This document shows, one piece after another, positions 24,291-36,200 of a stretch of DNA of 64,000 nt. Source of the stretch: Smittium culicis (Eukaryota > Kickxellomycota > Harpellomycetes > Harpellales > Legeriomycetaceae); NCBI GenBank assembly GCA_001970855.1, contig LSSN01000019.1, positions 55,141 to 119,140 on the forward strand. The letters are read 5' to 3'. Position numbers and translations under genes: made by a program. Every line of letters starts with the position of its first letter. Positions within the stretch are counted from its first letter, which is position 1. The notes below the pieces were generated by a model. It was not told where the DNA came from. It made no database searches and saw only the letters and a program-made list of their open reading frames with translations.

Positions 24291-27200
24291 CAAATTTATA
24301 TTATTTATAAAGTATAAAAAAATTGTAAAATTTTAAATGCTAAAGTATTTTTTGTACTATATAAAAATGCCTTTTCAGATGAGACGCTTTTATGAAAGAT
24401 TATAAATTAAAAAATGAAATTAATTAAATAAAAAAATGAATTTAAAGCTATTAGTTTCTACCTAAATTTTATATTTATACCTGAAGGAGTTGCATAGTAT
24501 ATTCTCTTAATTTTTAATTTTTAATAATAGTTCAAAAACTAATATAAGTTTTTTATTTTATGCTTTTTTGATTTATGTTGACAAATTAATTTAATTTTTT
24601 TAGCTTAAAAATTACCTCGTGAAAAAAAATTCTCATATTACCATTACTACGATTTTTATAAGATCTTTTTTTTTAATCAAAATCAATTAAAAGCATATAG
24701 GATTATCATTGCAGCGCTATTATATATAAAATTTAGATAAAATCTCTAATAATCAAAACTATATAAAATTTTCAAGTTTAAATACATAAAAATAGGTGTA
24801 AAGACAAAATATTCTTTATCAAGAATTAAATTAATATCGATTTAGTTTCAATTAATTTAATAAAACTAATTTATCCATTAAAAAAGCTTTATATATGTTG
24901 AATTAAATAAAAAATATATAGTTTAGCATTGTTTTTTTATTATTATCAATTTAGTCGTACTAATATAATATGTTAGCCTCTTCTTTCAGGATCACAAATA
25001 TAATATCTATGTTTACTTAAAAATTCAAATTATATATAATCTGTACTCTTTGAATTAAAATTCCAAATTTAAATTATTTTACATAGAACTAATAAAAATT
25101 TTACATACTCAAATAAACCGCAAAGAGTCAATAAAAATTGTATTTTATTTAGTTTTTTTTTCTATTATTATGGTTGAATAGTTGATATTTTTGCGCGAAA
25201 AGCCAAATAAAACTTATCTTGTAAAATTTATAATATTTATAAAATTTCGTAAATAGTAAACTAAATATATAATTAAAATTTTAATGATTTAGTATCCTTT
25301 AAAATCTATTCAAAGCAAACTATATATATATATTTTAAAATTATATTTGCTAATATAGTACAGTAAAAAAACTTATATAATTTTTTTTACTTAATTTCTC
25401 TTATTTTATTCGGATAGTAATACCTATGACAGTAATTATTTTTTTAATATAAATTTTAGTTATTCTATAAATTAAAATCGCTTATATAAAAAAAATATTT
25501 AGTTCATTTGATTACTATATATATAATATGCGAAATTTGGCTATAAACATGATTTTTTAACTGAAATATTAAGTCATATTTAAAGTTTCATTTAAGTAAA
25601 AATCTTAATCGTATATTAAAAATATACAATTATTTAATATCCTATCAAGTTTGTACTAACAAGCATAAAAATAATACCAATGAATAGTGTAATAGTATAT
25701 AATTATTGCTAGTATATCTTTTTGATATGGTTATTCTCGAAAAAATACACATTGTAAAATATAAATTTATATTATTATTTTTATTTAATGAGCTCTATTA
25801 GATCAAAAACGCTAAGATATCTTCTAATAAACGAATTTAAATTATAATCTAATTATAATCTAATTATTAAATATATTCAATATATATTTTACATTTTGAG
25901 CAGAAATGATATTTTTTACGCGATATTATCGATTAAAAAACCAAATAAAATCTAGTTTTGATTGACTATTAGAGGCGATTCAGAATATTTATTATTGAAG
26001 ATGTCCAAGGTTAATTGAAACGCTCTAGAAATTATAAAATTTACATTAGTTGTTTTATTTATTAAAATTAAAATTATTAATTTTAACCTTCCCGAGATCA
26101 TTAGAATACCGAGAATGAATCATTTAAGAATTAAATGCCATTGTAATTTTATAGCATATATATAGAAAGCTATATTAGTTGTAATTTCAGTTAGAGCTAG
26201 CATATATAATATATAATATATGATTTCTTTATTTTTTGAATTATCGCAAAGTATTTATGGTGGTTTTTTTTGGTAAATTTCTATAAGTATATACAATCAA
26301 GTCAGATGCTATATTTTTAATAATAATACGTTTTATCCGCTTCTCGCTTTTAGTTTACCAAATGCAATAAAAAAAAACTTTAAAACATGTTTAAATGTGG
26401 ATAATATTGAAAACATTATAGTTGGTGTTTCTGTAAATGAGTAAATATATTTATAATTGTTAAATAGCTCAGGACCTACTGTAGCAATGAAAAAAATAAT
26501 ATAAATAAATATGGAATGTTTAGGTCAATGCATAACTATCTTTTTAAAAAATTGACAAAATAAAAAGCGGCAAAAAATTCTCTAAATAAGAGATAATTAC
26601 AAGTATAATAAGTCATTTTTGCAAACAATATAGCTGCAAGTATATGAATCAAAAGAGAATAATCTCAAAATGAATTTTAATAGTAGAAAAATATTATTAA
26701 TTTTAATTAAAAAATACGAGACTATATTTAAATGTGAGATATAAATATTGAGTTGGAAGGAGGGGGAGTTTTTCGTATAAAAAAATTATTTTTATAAATT
26801 CAGGTAAAAATAATTTTTATGAGAATTTCAATTTTAGGATAAAATTTCGAGGAGAAAAAATTTTTTTAATAAAATTATCTAGTGTTTTTTTATTTTATTT
26901 CCAAGTACTATCAGAAAGCACTATCGAAGGAGTTAATTGATGCAGCCGATATATTTAAATAATTAATAATGTTATTAAAATAATAGTAAAAAAAGTTACG
27001 CGCTTCAAAATAATATCCTATAAAAAAACATAAGTGATAAATCTTAGTCGGAGCTTATAAAGTAATTTTTTTTGGTCGAGTTGGAAACTATTATGTTAAA
27101 CCAAGTTTAAAACATTTATCTAGCACTTATATAAAACAAAATTAAATTAAAATGTGGAGCAGATTATACGTGGAGGTTTTTTTAAGATTTTTTTTTTTGG

Positions 27201-28188
27201 AATATCTGTTTATACTGAAAAAATTGAAAAAAAGAAATAGATCAAACCGTTGGATGTTAAGAAGAATCAAATCCATTCGAGTTGATAAATAAATATACAA
27301 TGCTAGTTTTTTTAAATTTATTATTATTGGTTGAATGTTGTATATAGCAACAAAAAAAAAGTCAAGTGACGAAAACTAAAGTTGCGGGGAGGCAAAAGGT
27401 TTTAATGAAAGAATGTTATCAAATTACGGGAAGGGTGGGGGGGAGTGATGAATAATTTGATGTAATTATCCTATTGAAAAGCGTATGAGAAAAAAAATTA
27501 AATCAAAAAAAAAAATTAAGTATCAGATTTTTTTTGTAGCGGACAAATGAGCTATGGTGTAAATGTTTTATATAACTAATAAATAAAAAATGTTATTATT
27601 ATTATTATTCTCTATCACCTATTAGGATTTATAAAAGCTTTTTAATTAACTTTATAAAGAGATCAAATTTATTTTATATATTTAAAATAAAAAACGACAT
27701 TTTAATTTTTATATTGTTGTTACATCAGCAGGATCGATTAATTGGGAGGTTGTGTATTATTTTATATATATTAGATGCACAACAATTATTCGCCTTTAAT
27801 ATTTAAAAGTGTTTTAGATCATTAAGGCGGGGACTAAAAATTTTTTGGATTAATTAAAATTTATAAAGTTTAAAATTTTTATATTAGTGTTTTATATTAA
27901 TAAAATGGCTTATATATTTGTAATTACTGAATATTATTATTAGTGTACTAATATTTTTATTTGAATGTGATGATTTATTAATTTAATAGTATTTTGAGCA
28001 GAATAAAAAAAAGATTGTATATAAAGAGGTAGAATACGAGTCTAAAATAAACTGTTTTGAACAAATAAATATTAAACATAGTAACACAGAGAATAAAATA
28101 AAAATATTTTTGTATATAAGACTCATATTTTTTAAAAAAAACTTGTAATTACACTATAAATCACCTTATTTTTTCAAGTGAAAAAAAG

Positions 28189-29886
28189 ATGAAAGTTGTT
28201 TTAACCAAACTGGTATATATTTGCGCAGTGTCAATTGGGCTTTGTGCTGCAGCTAGCAACCCTATTATCGATGCATTGAAGAACGAGAAAGATTTGTCTA
28301 TAATTTCCAGGGTAGTTGAGAAGCAATTTAGCACAGCAGATTATGATACAACAGCATCGCCATTTACATTTTTTGCGCCAAGCGATAAGGCTATCAGAGA
28401 ATCGAATTTGGGCAAGCTTAAGGATGATGAAATAATTGCGATCTTGGCGTACCACGTTTTAGATAGCAGACAACTGTCAACTGATTTTAAGGACAGAGTC
28501 ACATTTTATAACACAATGCAGAGAAATTCCAAGTATGTAAACCTACCAAACGGAAATCCACAAGTATTGGGAGCATACAAGAGCGGTAAGAGTGTTAGGT
28601 TGAGCGACGGGACCTTCGATCCAAACGAGAAGCCAGCAAGTGTCATTAAAGCAGATATCCTAGCAGCTAAAGGTGTGATTCATATAATCGACAAGGTTCT
28701 GAATTTGCCAGCCAAGATATCCAAAATTTTAAGCAGCAATCCAAGATTTAGCTTGATCGGAAAAGAGTTAAATGTTACAAACTTACTTTCAGTTTTAGAT
28801 GATGCTCAAGGATTAACATTATTTGCACCATCGAATGAAGCTATAAGTAACTATTTGAAATCAGGAATTGACGCATCGGCAGGAAATTTGATACCTATAC
28901 TCCAAAATCATATTTTGTTGCAGGATGTATTGTACTCAACCAACATTACAGAAGACACCAAAACATACAATACTGGCCTTAATGGAAGCACCGTTAGTGC
29001 AGGAAGATCCAGAAATGGATCAATAAATATTCAATCAGGACCTGTATTTTTGCCCAATTTGTTGACAGCTAATGGAGTTATTCAGGGAATAAATGCAGTT
29101 CTTACACCAGATCTTAGCATTTTCAGGCCATTGAACAGAACTGAAACTGGATCAGGAAACAACAGCACTACAAACGGAACAGCTCAGGCCACACCAGGGG
29201 ATAAAAACAGACCGCTATTTAACCTGATTTTGAGTATTTTGGGAATAAATGGTAGAAATAGCTCAAACAACAGCAGCGTTAGTGGAGATTCGGTTTCTAA
29301 AGGCTCAGAAGTAGAAATTTTGACAGCATCTCAAAACATTGTCGTGACTTTTGGAGTTGACGCAGCAGAATCTTCAAGCGAGTCAGAATCTACAACTGAA
29401 ATAACTTCTAGTTCAGAAGCACCGAGCTCATCAACTGAGGTATCAAGCTCATCTGCTGAAGTATCAAGCTCATCATCTGAAGTATCAAGCTCATCATCTG
29501 AAGTATCAAGCTCATCATCTGAAGTATCAAGCTCATCAGCTGAAGTATCAAGCTCATCAGCTGAAGTATCAAGCTCATCAACCGAAGTATCAAGCTCATC
29601 AGCTGAAGTATCAAGCTCATCAACCGAAGTATCAAGCTCATCATCCGAAGGATCCAGCTCATTGTCTGGCGCAATACTAAACTTTTCTACAGAATCATTT
29701 ATTGTTACTTCAACTAAACAAGTTCCAGGGTTAGTTACAGAAACAAGCGTTGTTGATTCAAGCAGAACAACTACGATTGTTAATAGTTTAGTTTCAACGA
29801 CAGTAGAATTGATCACAATTGTTCAAACACTGGCAATTGGATCTAACTTTACATCAACAGTTCAATCAAGCACAGTTAGTGTATAA
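28189..29886 (+). CDS. Secreted fasciclin-domain protein with Ser-rich repeat stalk
   Basis: An intronless gene for 565 residues. A signal peptide (about 1-22, ending CAAAS) is followed by two FAS1 domains (about 25-165 and 166-310): FTFFAPSDKAIRES, ILAYHVL, then LTLFAPSNEAIS and QNHILLQDVLYSTNIT. N-glycosylation sequons are frequent from about 290 to 365. Residues about 417-493 are a heptad-unit repeat EVSSSSx from a 21-bp minisatellite, expected to be an extended, O-glycosylated stalk. The C-terminus is Thr/Ser/Val-rich and lacks a clear hydrophobic GPI-anchor tail, so the protein is probably secreted or covalently wall-bound; this is inference. It is a close paralog of the gene at 1-974 in opposite orientation. 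Confidence 0.92.
   Translation: MKVVLTKLVYICAVSIGLCAAASNPIIDALKNEKDLSIISRVVEKQFSTADYDTTASPFTFFAPSDKAIRESNLGKLKDDEIIAILAYHVLDSRQLSTDFKDRVTFYNTMQRNSKYVNLPNGNPQVLGAYKSGKSVRLSDGTFDPNEKPASVIKADILAAKGVIHIIDKVLNLPAKISKILSSNPRFSLIGKELNVTNLLSVLDDAQGLTLFAPSNEAISNYLKSGIDASAGNLIPILQNHILLQDVLYSTNITEDTKTYNTGLNGSTVSAGRSRNGSINIQSGPVFLPNLLTANGVIQGINAVLTPDLSIFRPLNRTETGSGNNSTTNGTAQATPGDKNRPLFNLILSILGINGRNSSNNSSVSGDSVSKGSEVEILTASQNIVVTFGVDAAESSSESESTTEITSSSEAPSSSTEVSSSSAEVSSSSSEVSSSSSEVSSSSSEVSSSSAEVSSSSAEVSSSSTEVSSSSAEVSSSSTEVSSSSSEGSSSLSGAILNFSTESFIVTSTKQVPGLVTETSVVDSSRTTTIVNSLVSTTVELITIVQTLAIGSNFTSTVQSSTVSV
29437..29667 (+). repeat. 21-bp coding minisatellite (11 units)
   Basis: Ten near-identical 21-bp units, GAAGTATCAAGCTCATCAnnn, plus a diverged eleventh encode EVSSSS followed by Ser, Ala or Thr. 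Variation is concentrated in the last codon (TCT, GCT, ACC, TCC). Because the period is a multiple of three, the reading frame survives copy-number change. Confidence 0.95.
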
Positions 29887-32119
29887 ATAGCAACATATTT
29901 TTGACATCAACATCATTTAATAACTATATTAACATTATTTTATTTTAGCTAGTATACTTTAGCTTATAAGTCATAGGCGGTAAATAAAAAATATTTTAAC
30001 AATAGTTGGATGGTACTTAATATGATCTAATAATGTGACTATTTAGATTTAGAAAAGTAATTTTTATAATTATGGCACAAAAATAATTATATTTAGATCT
30101 GGGAATCGCGAAGTTATGTTATTAGAAATGTTATTGGTAAAGTAAAGTGAGCTGAAAAAAATGACAGTTTATCTGCTTAAAGCAAAATATGAAATTAGAA
30201 GTAAATGATTGATGTATAGAATTAGAATCTGAGATAATTTGTATAAAGATCAGTGGAGTAATTTGTTTACTTTTAGAGCTGTAAAAATGCCAAGAATTGT
30301 TTACGCGAAATATCAAAAAGTAAGAAGGGAAATTTAGGGTTATTTCGCGTTTTTTGTCTTAGTTGGAAATAGTTTCAGCCAATCTTTGTTGATTTTCATT
30401 TTGAGATCTTAGCAGTTAGACGAGAACAATTTCGCGTTTTTTTGTTGGCTAATGAGCGTAAGATGATAGAAACAAGAGTCTGATTTTGCAGCAGCAAGAG
30501 TATGTGAGATAATGATTATTGGTCAAAGCATGAGCGTTCGGCGTTGTCGAAGAGGCAGAAATAGTCTCTAAGCTGTTATTATGTTTTATTTTTTGGCGAA
30601 ACTGTAACCATTTTTATCTTCAATCAATTTCTTTTATTTTAATTAATTCTAATTAATAGGTAAGGCATAGGTCCTCAAGCTTTAATTTTTGTTTTGAGCA
30701 TTCATTCGAAGAAATCTTCTACTTTGAGATGTTGAAGTATAGCAAGTGAAGCATGAATTATTTCTGACCAATAATTAAAAGACATACACCTAATATCAAT
30801 GTTTATTGGACAAAGAGTAGCGTGGAGAACGATTGTGATAAAATTTTGATTAATCTGAGAAGCTTATTGGTGATATAAAAAAATTTTATCCTTCGAGATT
30901 ATTGTGAAATGCGAACAAAATTTTCTTAGTATTATTGCCTAAATAGGGATGGGTAAAATTATTGGCAGTATCAGATAATCTATTTGATATTATTCGCAGT
31001 CAGAGTTTAGTGGTAAAAGCAAAGATGAAAATTAGGATAAAATTGATATAAGTAGTTCTGCTTCACGAAATAACCTTACATCCATATAAACTTTTTTTAA
31101 TGTGAAGTATCAAGCCTGAGACAAAGATTATTTTCTAGTTGACTAAAAATAGTTCAATTACTCTAACCAATATTGGAGACAAAAAATACAAGTCATAGCG
31201 AAAGAAATGCTCTAATTAGCTGCCAAATAAAAAGGTCAGGCCAATGAAGCAATCGAGTCAAATAATGCAAATGTAGTAGCGCGATTGAAAGATGCCAATG
31301 AAATATAAAAAAAGTCAAATGATACATGTATAGACATCTAATCACCTACAGATGATTGGCGGCAGTATTTATCTTAAGCGTATAGTTTACAGACCAGTGT
31401 CACGACAGAATCAGTATTTGTCCAATAATTCATTGTTATGCCGTAAAAAAGATAATAAGATGCGATTATTGGCCATATTACTAAAACAGCAGCGATTGCG
31501 TATTAATCGAACATAACCAATAGAACGTATTGATTAAAACAATTAAATCAAACTCTGCGGGGAATGGATAAAATGGCAACCTTTATTGGCGGAAGGATTA
31601 AAAGCTTTATTAAGGATTTTCAGCAGGAATTTAGAAGAGTAGCCAACTGAGCCGCGGCAAAAAGGAAAATGCGATAAACGTCCTTCCAGGCGCTGAAGAA
31701 TGCAAAAGTGGGTAAGAGCTGTGTGGTGAAAAAGTCAAGTAAAAAAAATAAAAAAAAGAAGCTGAAAAGCGGGTTGGAGGGGGGGCACCTTTGCAGAATA
31801 TCCCCGCCAATGGAGTATATTCTAGAAGCTTTTAAAAAAAAAATAAATAAGGATTTTCAGCACAAACCAGAGCAAACAAATACCCCCCTTGAAGCGCTAA
31901 AAACGTCACCTAAAAACACAAAAAGCGCTAGCCAAATACACATAAAATACGCAGAGCCCGAATTGAAGTGCCCCGCAATTAAAAGTTCAGGCCAAGGAAG
32001 GCAAAAAAAAAAAGGAAAAAAAAATAGCAAAACTATAGAGTACTATAACCCAAAGCCAAAAAAAAAAAAAGTATCAACAAACTCCAAAGTATTGCCCTGT
32101 AGCAAATATTATATTTAGA
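29887..32119. promoter_or_regulatory. Upstream regulatory island of EPL1 (purine-rich part)
   Basis: From about 30.3 to 32.1 kb the + strand is purine-rich and less AT-rich than other intergenic DNA. It holds many ATTGG/CCAAT boxes (for example near 30519, 30767, 30801, 31240, 31293, 31356, 31470, 31509 and 31580). It also has three TTTCGCGT sites (30303-30310 reversed, 30343-30350, 30430-30437) resembling SBF/MBF or E2F sites, and TTTTTTGGCGAAACT at 30589-30603, an E2F-like word. No convincing gene lies here. Function is inferred from motif density. Confidence 0.4.
31678..32118 (+). CDS. Doubtful Lys-rich small ORF
   Basis: An open frame without an early ATG reads a Lys-rich, basic sequence; the first in-frame ATG (31810, MEYILEAFKKKINKD...) would give 102 residues. 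It sits in purine-rich, A-run-containing DNA that produces Lys codons by chance. I recognise no domain. It could be a small basic nuclear protein or an exon, but composition alone may explain it. Confidence 0.2.
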   Translation, partial: TSFQALKNAKVGKSCVVKKSSKKNKKKKLKSGLEGGHLCRISPPMEYILEAFKKKINKDFQHKPEQTNTPLEALKTSPKNTKSASQIHIKYAEPELKCPAIKSSGQGRQKKKGKKNSKTIEYYNPKPKKKKVSTNSKVLPCSKYYI

Positions 32120-33250
32120 GCCTAGACTACTATACTTATTACTAGCGCTCGTAGAGTGATCATCTCGGATGGTAAATTCTCTCTCAGAGACCGATCATAA
32201 TATATCAAAGTAATAACTACTAACTCTTCTGTATACCTGGCTTACCCACTGCCCACCACTCGCCACTACATTTTTTTCCAAGTAAGCCCTTGCTTAACCT
32301 CTCCCCCCATAGTACGTTATAAGCGCTGTGCCCCTCGTACATACCACGACCAATAACACTTTATACGTCCATCATCTTCTAGATCTAGTTAAATACCAGT
32401 CACCTGGGCTATAAATACACCGACTCACCTAGTTTTATGCTTGTTTCTACACCATCTACACTAATTGAACAGTGTTCTTACTATCAAGTTACTCATTTGC
32501 TTCATCTGCTGTCTTAGTTAACCCCATCATCTCGATCTTTATGCCACTTGGTTTTTTGTATAGTACCTAATCCATATAATTCAAAAGATCTAGTAAGTTT
32601 ACTAAACTCTTACTACTATATACCCGTATAAAAGATCATCTTTACAATACTTTGTATTTTTATACCCGTCGCTCCATAACCCTATTTTTTAAACCTCTGT
32701 CGCACCTAATCGCCCCTAAAATAACTCTTATTCCTATTAAAATATTAGATTCGACTAGATTACCAGTATCTGATAGCGTATTAAACCCCAATCTATATTT
32801 CATCTTTACAAAAATATCTTTTTGCTCAGGTAATTACATTTCTTTTACTACTTCTATTCGTATTTTTGTTACATCATCTTTAATCCTTTTCTGCCACATA
32901 AAAATTAATAACCTGCTCATTTACTTGCACTTATTTTTTACTATGAAGATTCATCTTTAAAAATTTATTATCCTCGTGCTTTTTAAAATCATACATTATA
33001 AAATATACTTACTCAATTCAGATTACTAGAATCTTTATAGTTTCCACTTTTTATCTATGAATTATTTTATAATCTCTATAGCAATCCACTTTCCCGCTTC
33101 TTATTTTACTCACACTTCCCCCCTCTCTTCATTTTAGCTAGATCGAAGCCTCTTTTTCAAAGTGTTTAACTACAATACAATACAGGCTTCAATTACATCT
33201 ATTTTCACCCAACATCTACCCCCCCCCCCCTACCACAATAAGCTCTTGTA
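32120..33250 (+). promoter_or_regulatory. Pyrimidine-rich leader of EPL1
   Basis: At about 32.12 kb the + strand switches from purine-rich to C/T-rich and stays so to the EPL1 start. A run of 12 C lies at 33219-33230, 20 bp before the ATG. C/T-rich tracts before start codons are common in fungal promoters and leaders. Its length (>1.1 kb) suggests a long 5' leader or extended promoter. Open frames inside, such as 32652-32960, show only compositional bias. Confidence 0.45.
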
Positions 33251-36200
33251 ATGAAGTCTACAAGCGCTCAGCGGTTTCGGGCGAGAAAAATTGACTTAAA
33301 AAAGCCCCTCTCTATATACCTGGCTTCTGAATTAACTGACCTTGATCATGAGGATCTAAATAGAACTCTGGAAATAGAAACTGGTGTTGAAAAGGAAGAA
33401 GAAGCTGAACACCACTTACAAGCCGCAATTTCTGCTGCTCATGCTGCAATATCTGGGAGTAATCACTCCTCTAGAAAGTCTCATAGCCTAAAAAACAGCG
33501 ATTCTAACCTTAATGACACCAGCTCTTCAAATAACTCCTCAAATATCCCCTCTGTTTACATCCCTACACCCATAACTATCAAAGATCCCTCTCTAAAAGA
33601 AAAATGGTATAGCAAGCCTGCCCCTTTACCCAAAAATAGAATTCGCTCCATTTTAACCATAGAAGATGTATGTGGTCCTATGTACTGCATGGATGAAGAA
33701 GACGAAAAATGGTTAGACTCTTATAACGAAAAAATTCAAGTAGAAATAGAAAAAATTAAAGCCTCTCTTGACCCCACTTCTGATACCCCTCCTAAAAAGA
33801 AAGCAAAGCTGGACAAACTTTCTACTACCACCCCTAAAAAACAACCAAAGTCTAAGTACAAACTTAAAAAAGAGCTTGAGGACTCTGAACTTTCTAACCA
33901 TCCCAACTATCCCGCTATTTCTGCTGCAAAGTCCAAATTACTAACTGAAGATAAATTTGAACTGCTAATGGATCAGCTGGAAGCTGTTTCTATTGATATG
34001 GTTTTTTTATCTCCAGACGACTTTCCCCCATTACAAAACTTAGTCTCATTGGCTGATTCCAAGGGCTTCCCACTAAGCCAAGACGCTGAAACTGTATTTG
34101 ACTATTGGAAATCTAAAAGAGCCTTGACGCATTTCAATCCCATCATGCCTTTCCTTAAAACTGATGATCCGTCAAAAACTTCTACTGATCCTTATGTTTG
34201 CTTTAGAAAGAGAGAAGTCAAACAACTTCGAAAAACTCGCCGCGCTGACATTAAAGCTGCTGATCAACTACAAAAATTACAAATCAATTTGGTTTGCGCT
34301 ACACAGCTTCTTGAATCAATTGTATCTAGAGAAAAGCTAAAAAGAAAATTCCTCCAAACAACTAAAAAATCCATTGAGCAAAGAAGTTTAGTTTTAGCCC
34401 TAAGAAGACATTATGGAATTCCAATTAATAGCTCCAATGACCTGTTCTCACACAAATCAATTCAAAATTTCACTAACCGAAAACGCTCTTCCGCCTCCCT
34501 TGAAAATGATTCTTCATTCAATAATGATGGTTCATCTAACCGCTTTGAAAATTCTTCCTCCTCATTAAAAAAGAACTCTATTAAGATGTCTGACTTGTCT
34601 GATAATGAACAACTCAACCATAAACATTTAACCAAATCAAATGGCTTTATCAATAGCGAATATAATTCTTCTAGCGCTTCTCTTAAGTCTCACAAACATA
34701 AAAAGCTTTCAGTTGACTCTTCCTCTAGCCTTTTATCTTCCAATGAGCGGCGCAATATTTCTCTTGTTGATGTCCCTATTTACTCTGTATCTAAACGTGT
34801 ACGCGATATCCTTGAAAAAATTAAACAGAAATCCAAAAAGAATATTGAATCTACTCGCCAATTTATTGACAGCTCTTCTATCCCGTTCAACATATTCCCT
34901 GAAAATCACACTTCTGGAAAGTTTAAACCACTTAATAAAACAAATATCTTCAATAGCGAAATAGCTAGAAAAATTAATACAAATCTTGTAAATGTAAACT
35001 TTAACAACGTCCCTTATGTTAGGATTAGGCAAGGAAGACTTGGTCGTCTTTTTTTGGATCAATACTTGCCACCTAAAAATCATTCCCATAACTTATCCAT
35101 TTTTAACAAGTCTAATATGAACAACCAGTCATTTTACAATAATTCTGAGCAGTTCCTGTTTCGAAATAGTTTGCTTAAAAAGCTAGATCCTAACTCTACT
35201 ATCTTTTCTAGCGATAGCTCTCAATTGAAATCTAGCCAGGATAAAAGCTCTGGAAATAATGGTCCTAACAAATTTATCAAGATCGACAACCAAGCTGTAA
35301 ACCAACCTAATAGACCTGATAATATCAATACACCTTTTAATCCTAAAAAAAATATTTTTGGCTTTAATAAGTTGACAAAGTACCGCTTTGGCTCGAATTC
35401 TAATGATTACCAAGATATTCTAAATAAACATATTTCATCTTTGTCGAGCGACGCCATCTCAAAGGACAACCCTCTTACCACTGACACTCCTAGTCCTAAC
35501 AATGCCATATTTAATAAGGCTGAGGATAATGAGAGTGATGAGTTTAATAATATGGTAAGGATTGCTTTTTCATTCGCATCACTAAACCCTTTAAATATTC
35601 CTGCGAATTCTTCTGCTAACCAAAGCTCCATTCCTCCTTTTGATGGTGCACAACCAAAAAATTTCGACAACTCATTCTTACAGCACGATGATGTTTCGTT
35701 TGAAGATTCGAATAGCAGCAATAATTTGCCTTTTAGAAATATATCGAATAACAATATTCAGCCCAATTCGGTAAACAGATCAATTAATGCCGCTAATAAC
35801 TTTACCAATTCCATGATTACAAACCAAAGCATTAACCCTTTACAGAAGAAAGGTATGCAGACAGAACCCTTCAACAACTCAATCAGTGCCACTGAATCAA
35901 ATATTTTCAACAACAAGATTATTCCTCAAAATAACATCCAAAATAAGCAAGCTCCTAATCAATTTCAGCCAAATCCCCAACACTTATATCAACAACAGCT
36001 ACGCATGCAAATGCAATTACAAGCATATATGCAATTTGAACTTAACAAACAAGTACAACTCCAGATGCAAGCTAGTAAAAATCCCAATACCCCTGAAGCA
36101 AAAGCTCATCTTCAGCAGATTCAATTAACAGCCCAAAAGTTGATAATGCAGCAACAATATTTACAAAACCAGAGTAAGAATATTGCCAACAATATCGTTA

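Larger units (their letters stand above)
15595..28188. other. 12.6-kb AT-rich desert with transposon relics
   Basis: No intact gene is visible. The first 3 kb holds piggyBac-type MITEs and, at 18.5-19.0 kb, a dead Tc1/mariner transposase. From about 19.7 to 27 kb the sequence is almost pure A/T with short open frames only and local tandem-like A/T words. Small less AT-rich islands occur at 19330-19640 (two hairpins) and 24170-24290 (coding-like). The last kilobase before the fasciclin gene contains a G-rich tract (27428-27443) and a short TTA microsatellite near 27592. Confidence 0.7.

Noticed and set aside
29331..29816. 161-residue antisense frame rich in DELDTS repeats
   Set aside because: It is the reverse reading of the 21-bp minisatellite; a period divisible by three keeps all frames open. 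The sense frame has a signal peptide and FAS1 domains.
32652..32960. 102-residue frame before EPL1
   Set aside because: Composition (Ile, Leu, Phe, Ser, Thr) is what C/T-rich DNA gives by chance; no domain.
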